NCBI GenBank assembly: GCA_963921195.1
Contig: OY992540.1
Coordinates: 17,801,136 to 17,865,135, forward strand
Length of the DNA: 64,000 nt
Reading direction: 5' to 3'
From: Pegoplata infirma
Taxonomy: Eukaryota > Arthropoda > Insecta > Diptera > Anthomyiidae
Of the stretch, positions 63,808 to 64,000 are shown piece by piece. Under the pieces are notes generated by a model. The model worked only from the letters and a program-made list of their open reading frames with translations. It did not search any database and was not told the origin of the DNA. The position numbers were made by a program, and so were the translations under genes. Within the stretch, counting starts at the first letter, position 1. Each line of letters starts with the position of its first letter.

Positions 63808-64000
63808 ATGGGGCATTCCATGTCAAATCGGACACTTTGAAAATTTTTTTTTTTTTGATTTTCCCAATTTGTTTACAGTTCTTAGTACCCTTCGAAAACT
63901 CCATCGTGGTAAATTTTCAGATTTTTTTGATGAACCGTTCAAAAGATATTGAATTTTTAAAAATTGGTAGTTTGTTCCTTTACTCAAACTTCTTTTACTC
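63808..64000 (+). repeat. Second copy of the giant palindrome's outer arm, cut by the window edge
   Basis: ATGGGGCATTCCATGTCAAA, GTACCCTTCGAAAACTCCAT and TTTGTTCCTTTACTCAAACT match 24178-24330 plus 24877-24920, without the hAT MITE found there. This shows the empty hAT site. Confidence 0.82.

Overview
The window reads as nuclear DNA of a higher fly. A calyptrate such as a blow fly or house-fly relative is likely, but that is inferred from the repeat types and from AT-richness, not proven. There is one host gene. It lies on the minus strand between about 6.1 and 23.3 kb and encodes an Evi5-type TBC-domain RabGAP. I could place nine coding exons (782 codons, all junctions in phase), including a probable 18-nt microexon. 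The gene continues past the left edge. Almost everything else is mobile or tandemly repeated DNA.

Layout. 1-6.1 kb: a ~148-bp tandem repeat, a mini-me/DINE-1-like repeat, an inverted-repeat element, a 1.5-kb hAT element with an 8-bp target duplication, a 21-bp array and a 145-bp TA-flanked MITE. 6.1-23.3 kb: Evi5, with introns swollen by repeats: a 29-copy array of a 25-bp palindromic unit, a MITE that makes up nearly a whole intron, an inverted duplication of an unidentified coding fragment, GATGAAAA-type arrays, and many mini-me/DINE-like copies, one of them split by a dead non-LTR retrotransposon tail. 24.2-33.0 kb: a giant palindrome centred near 30.6 kb, opened by later insertions (three hAT elements or MITEs, a Transib-like element, TA-flanked MITEs, a 1.48-kb palindromic element). 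33.4-40.2 kb: a young, intact BEL/Pao retrotransposon. 42.1-46.5 kb: a young, intact Ty1/copia retrotransposon on the minus strand. 46.6-62.5 kb: a nested block holding an element here called X, TA MITEs, hAT elements and a 2.6-kb 35-bp satellite with a 630-bp higher-order repeat. The block also holds a Ty3/Gypsy element that keeps Gag and protease but lacks reverse transcriptase and integrase. 62.6-64 kb: the other half of a mini-me/DINE-like copy that was split at 41.1 kb, then a second copy of the palindrome's outer arm.

How it fits together. The order of insertion can be read from split elements. A mini-me/DINE-like repeat was split by X; X was split by copia at 42.1 kb and by a 15.9-kb CCCGAG-bounded block at 46.6 kb. 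Other X copies in the window preserve both empty sites. The three LTR elements have identical or nearly identical LTRs and matching target duplications, so they are recent. The Gypsy-like element must have moved using enzymes supplied by another element. No prokaryotic operon, CRISPR array or rRNA was seen.
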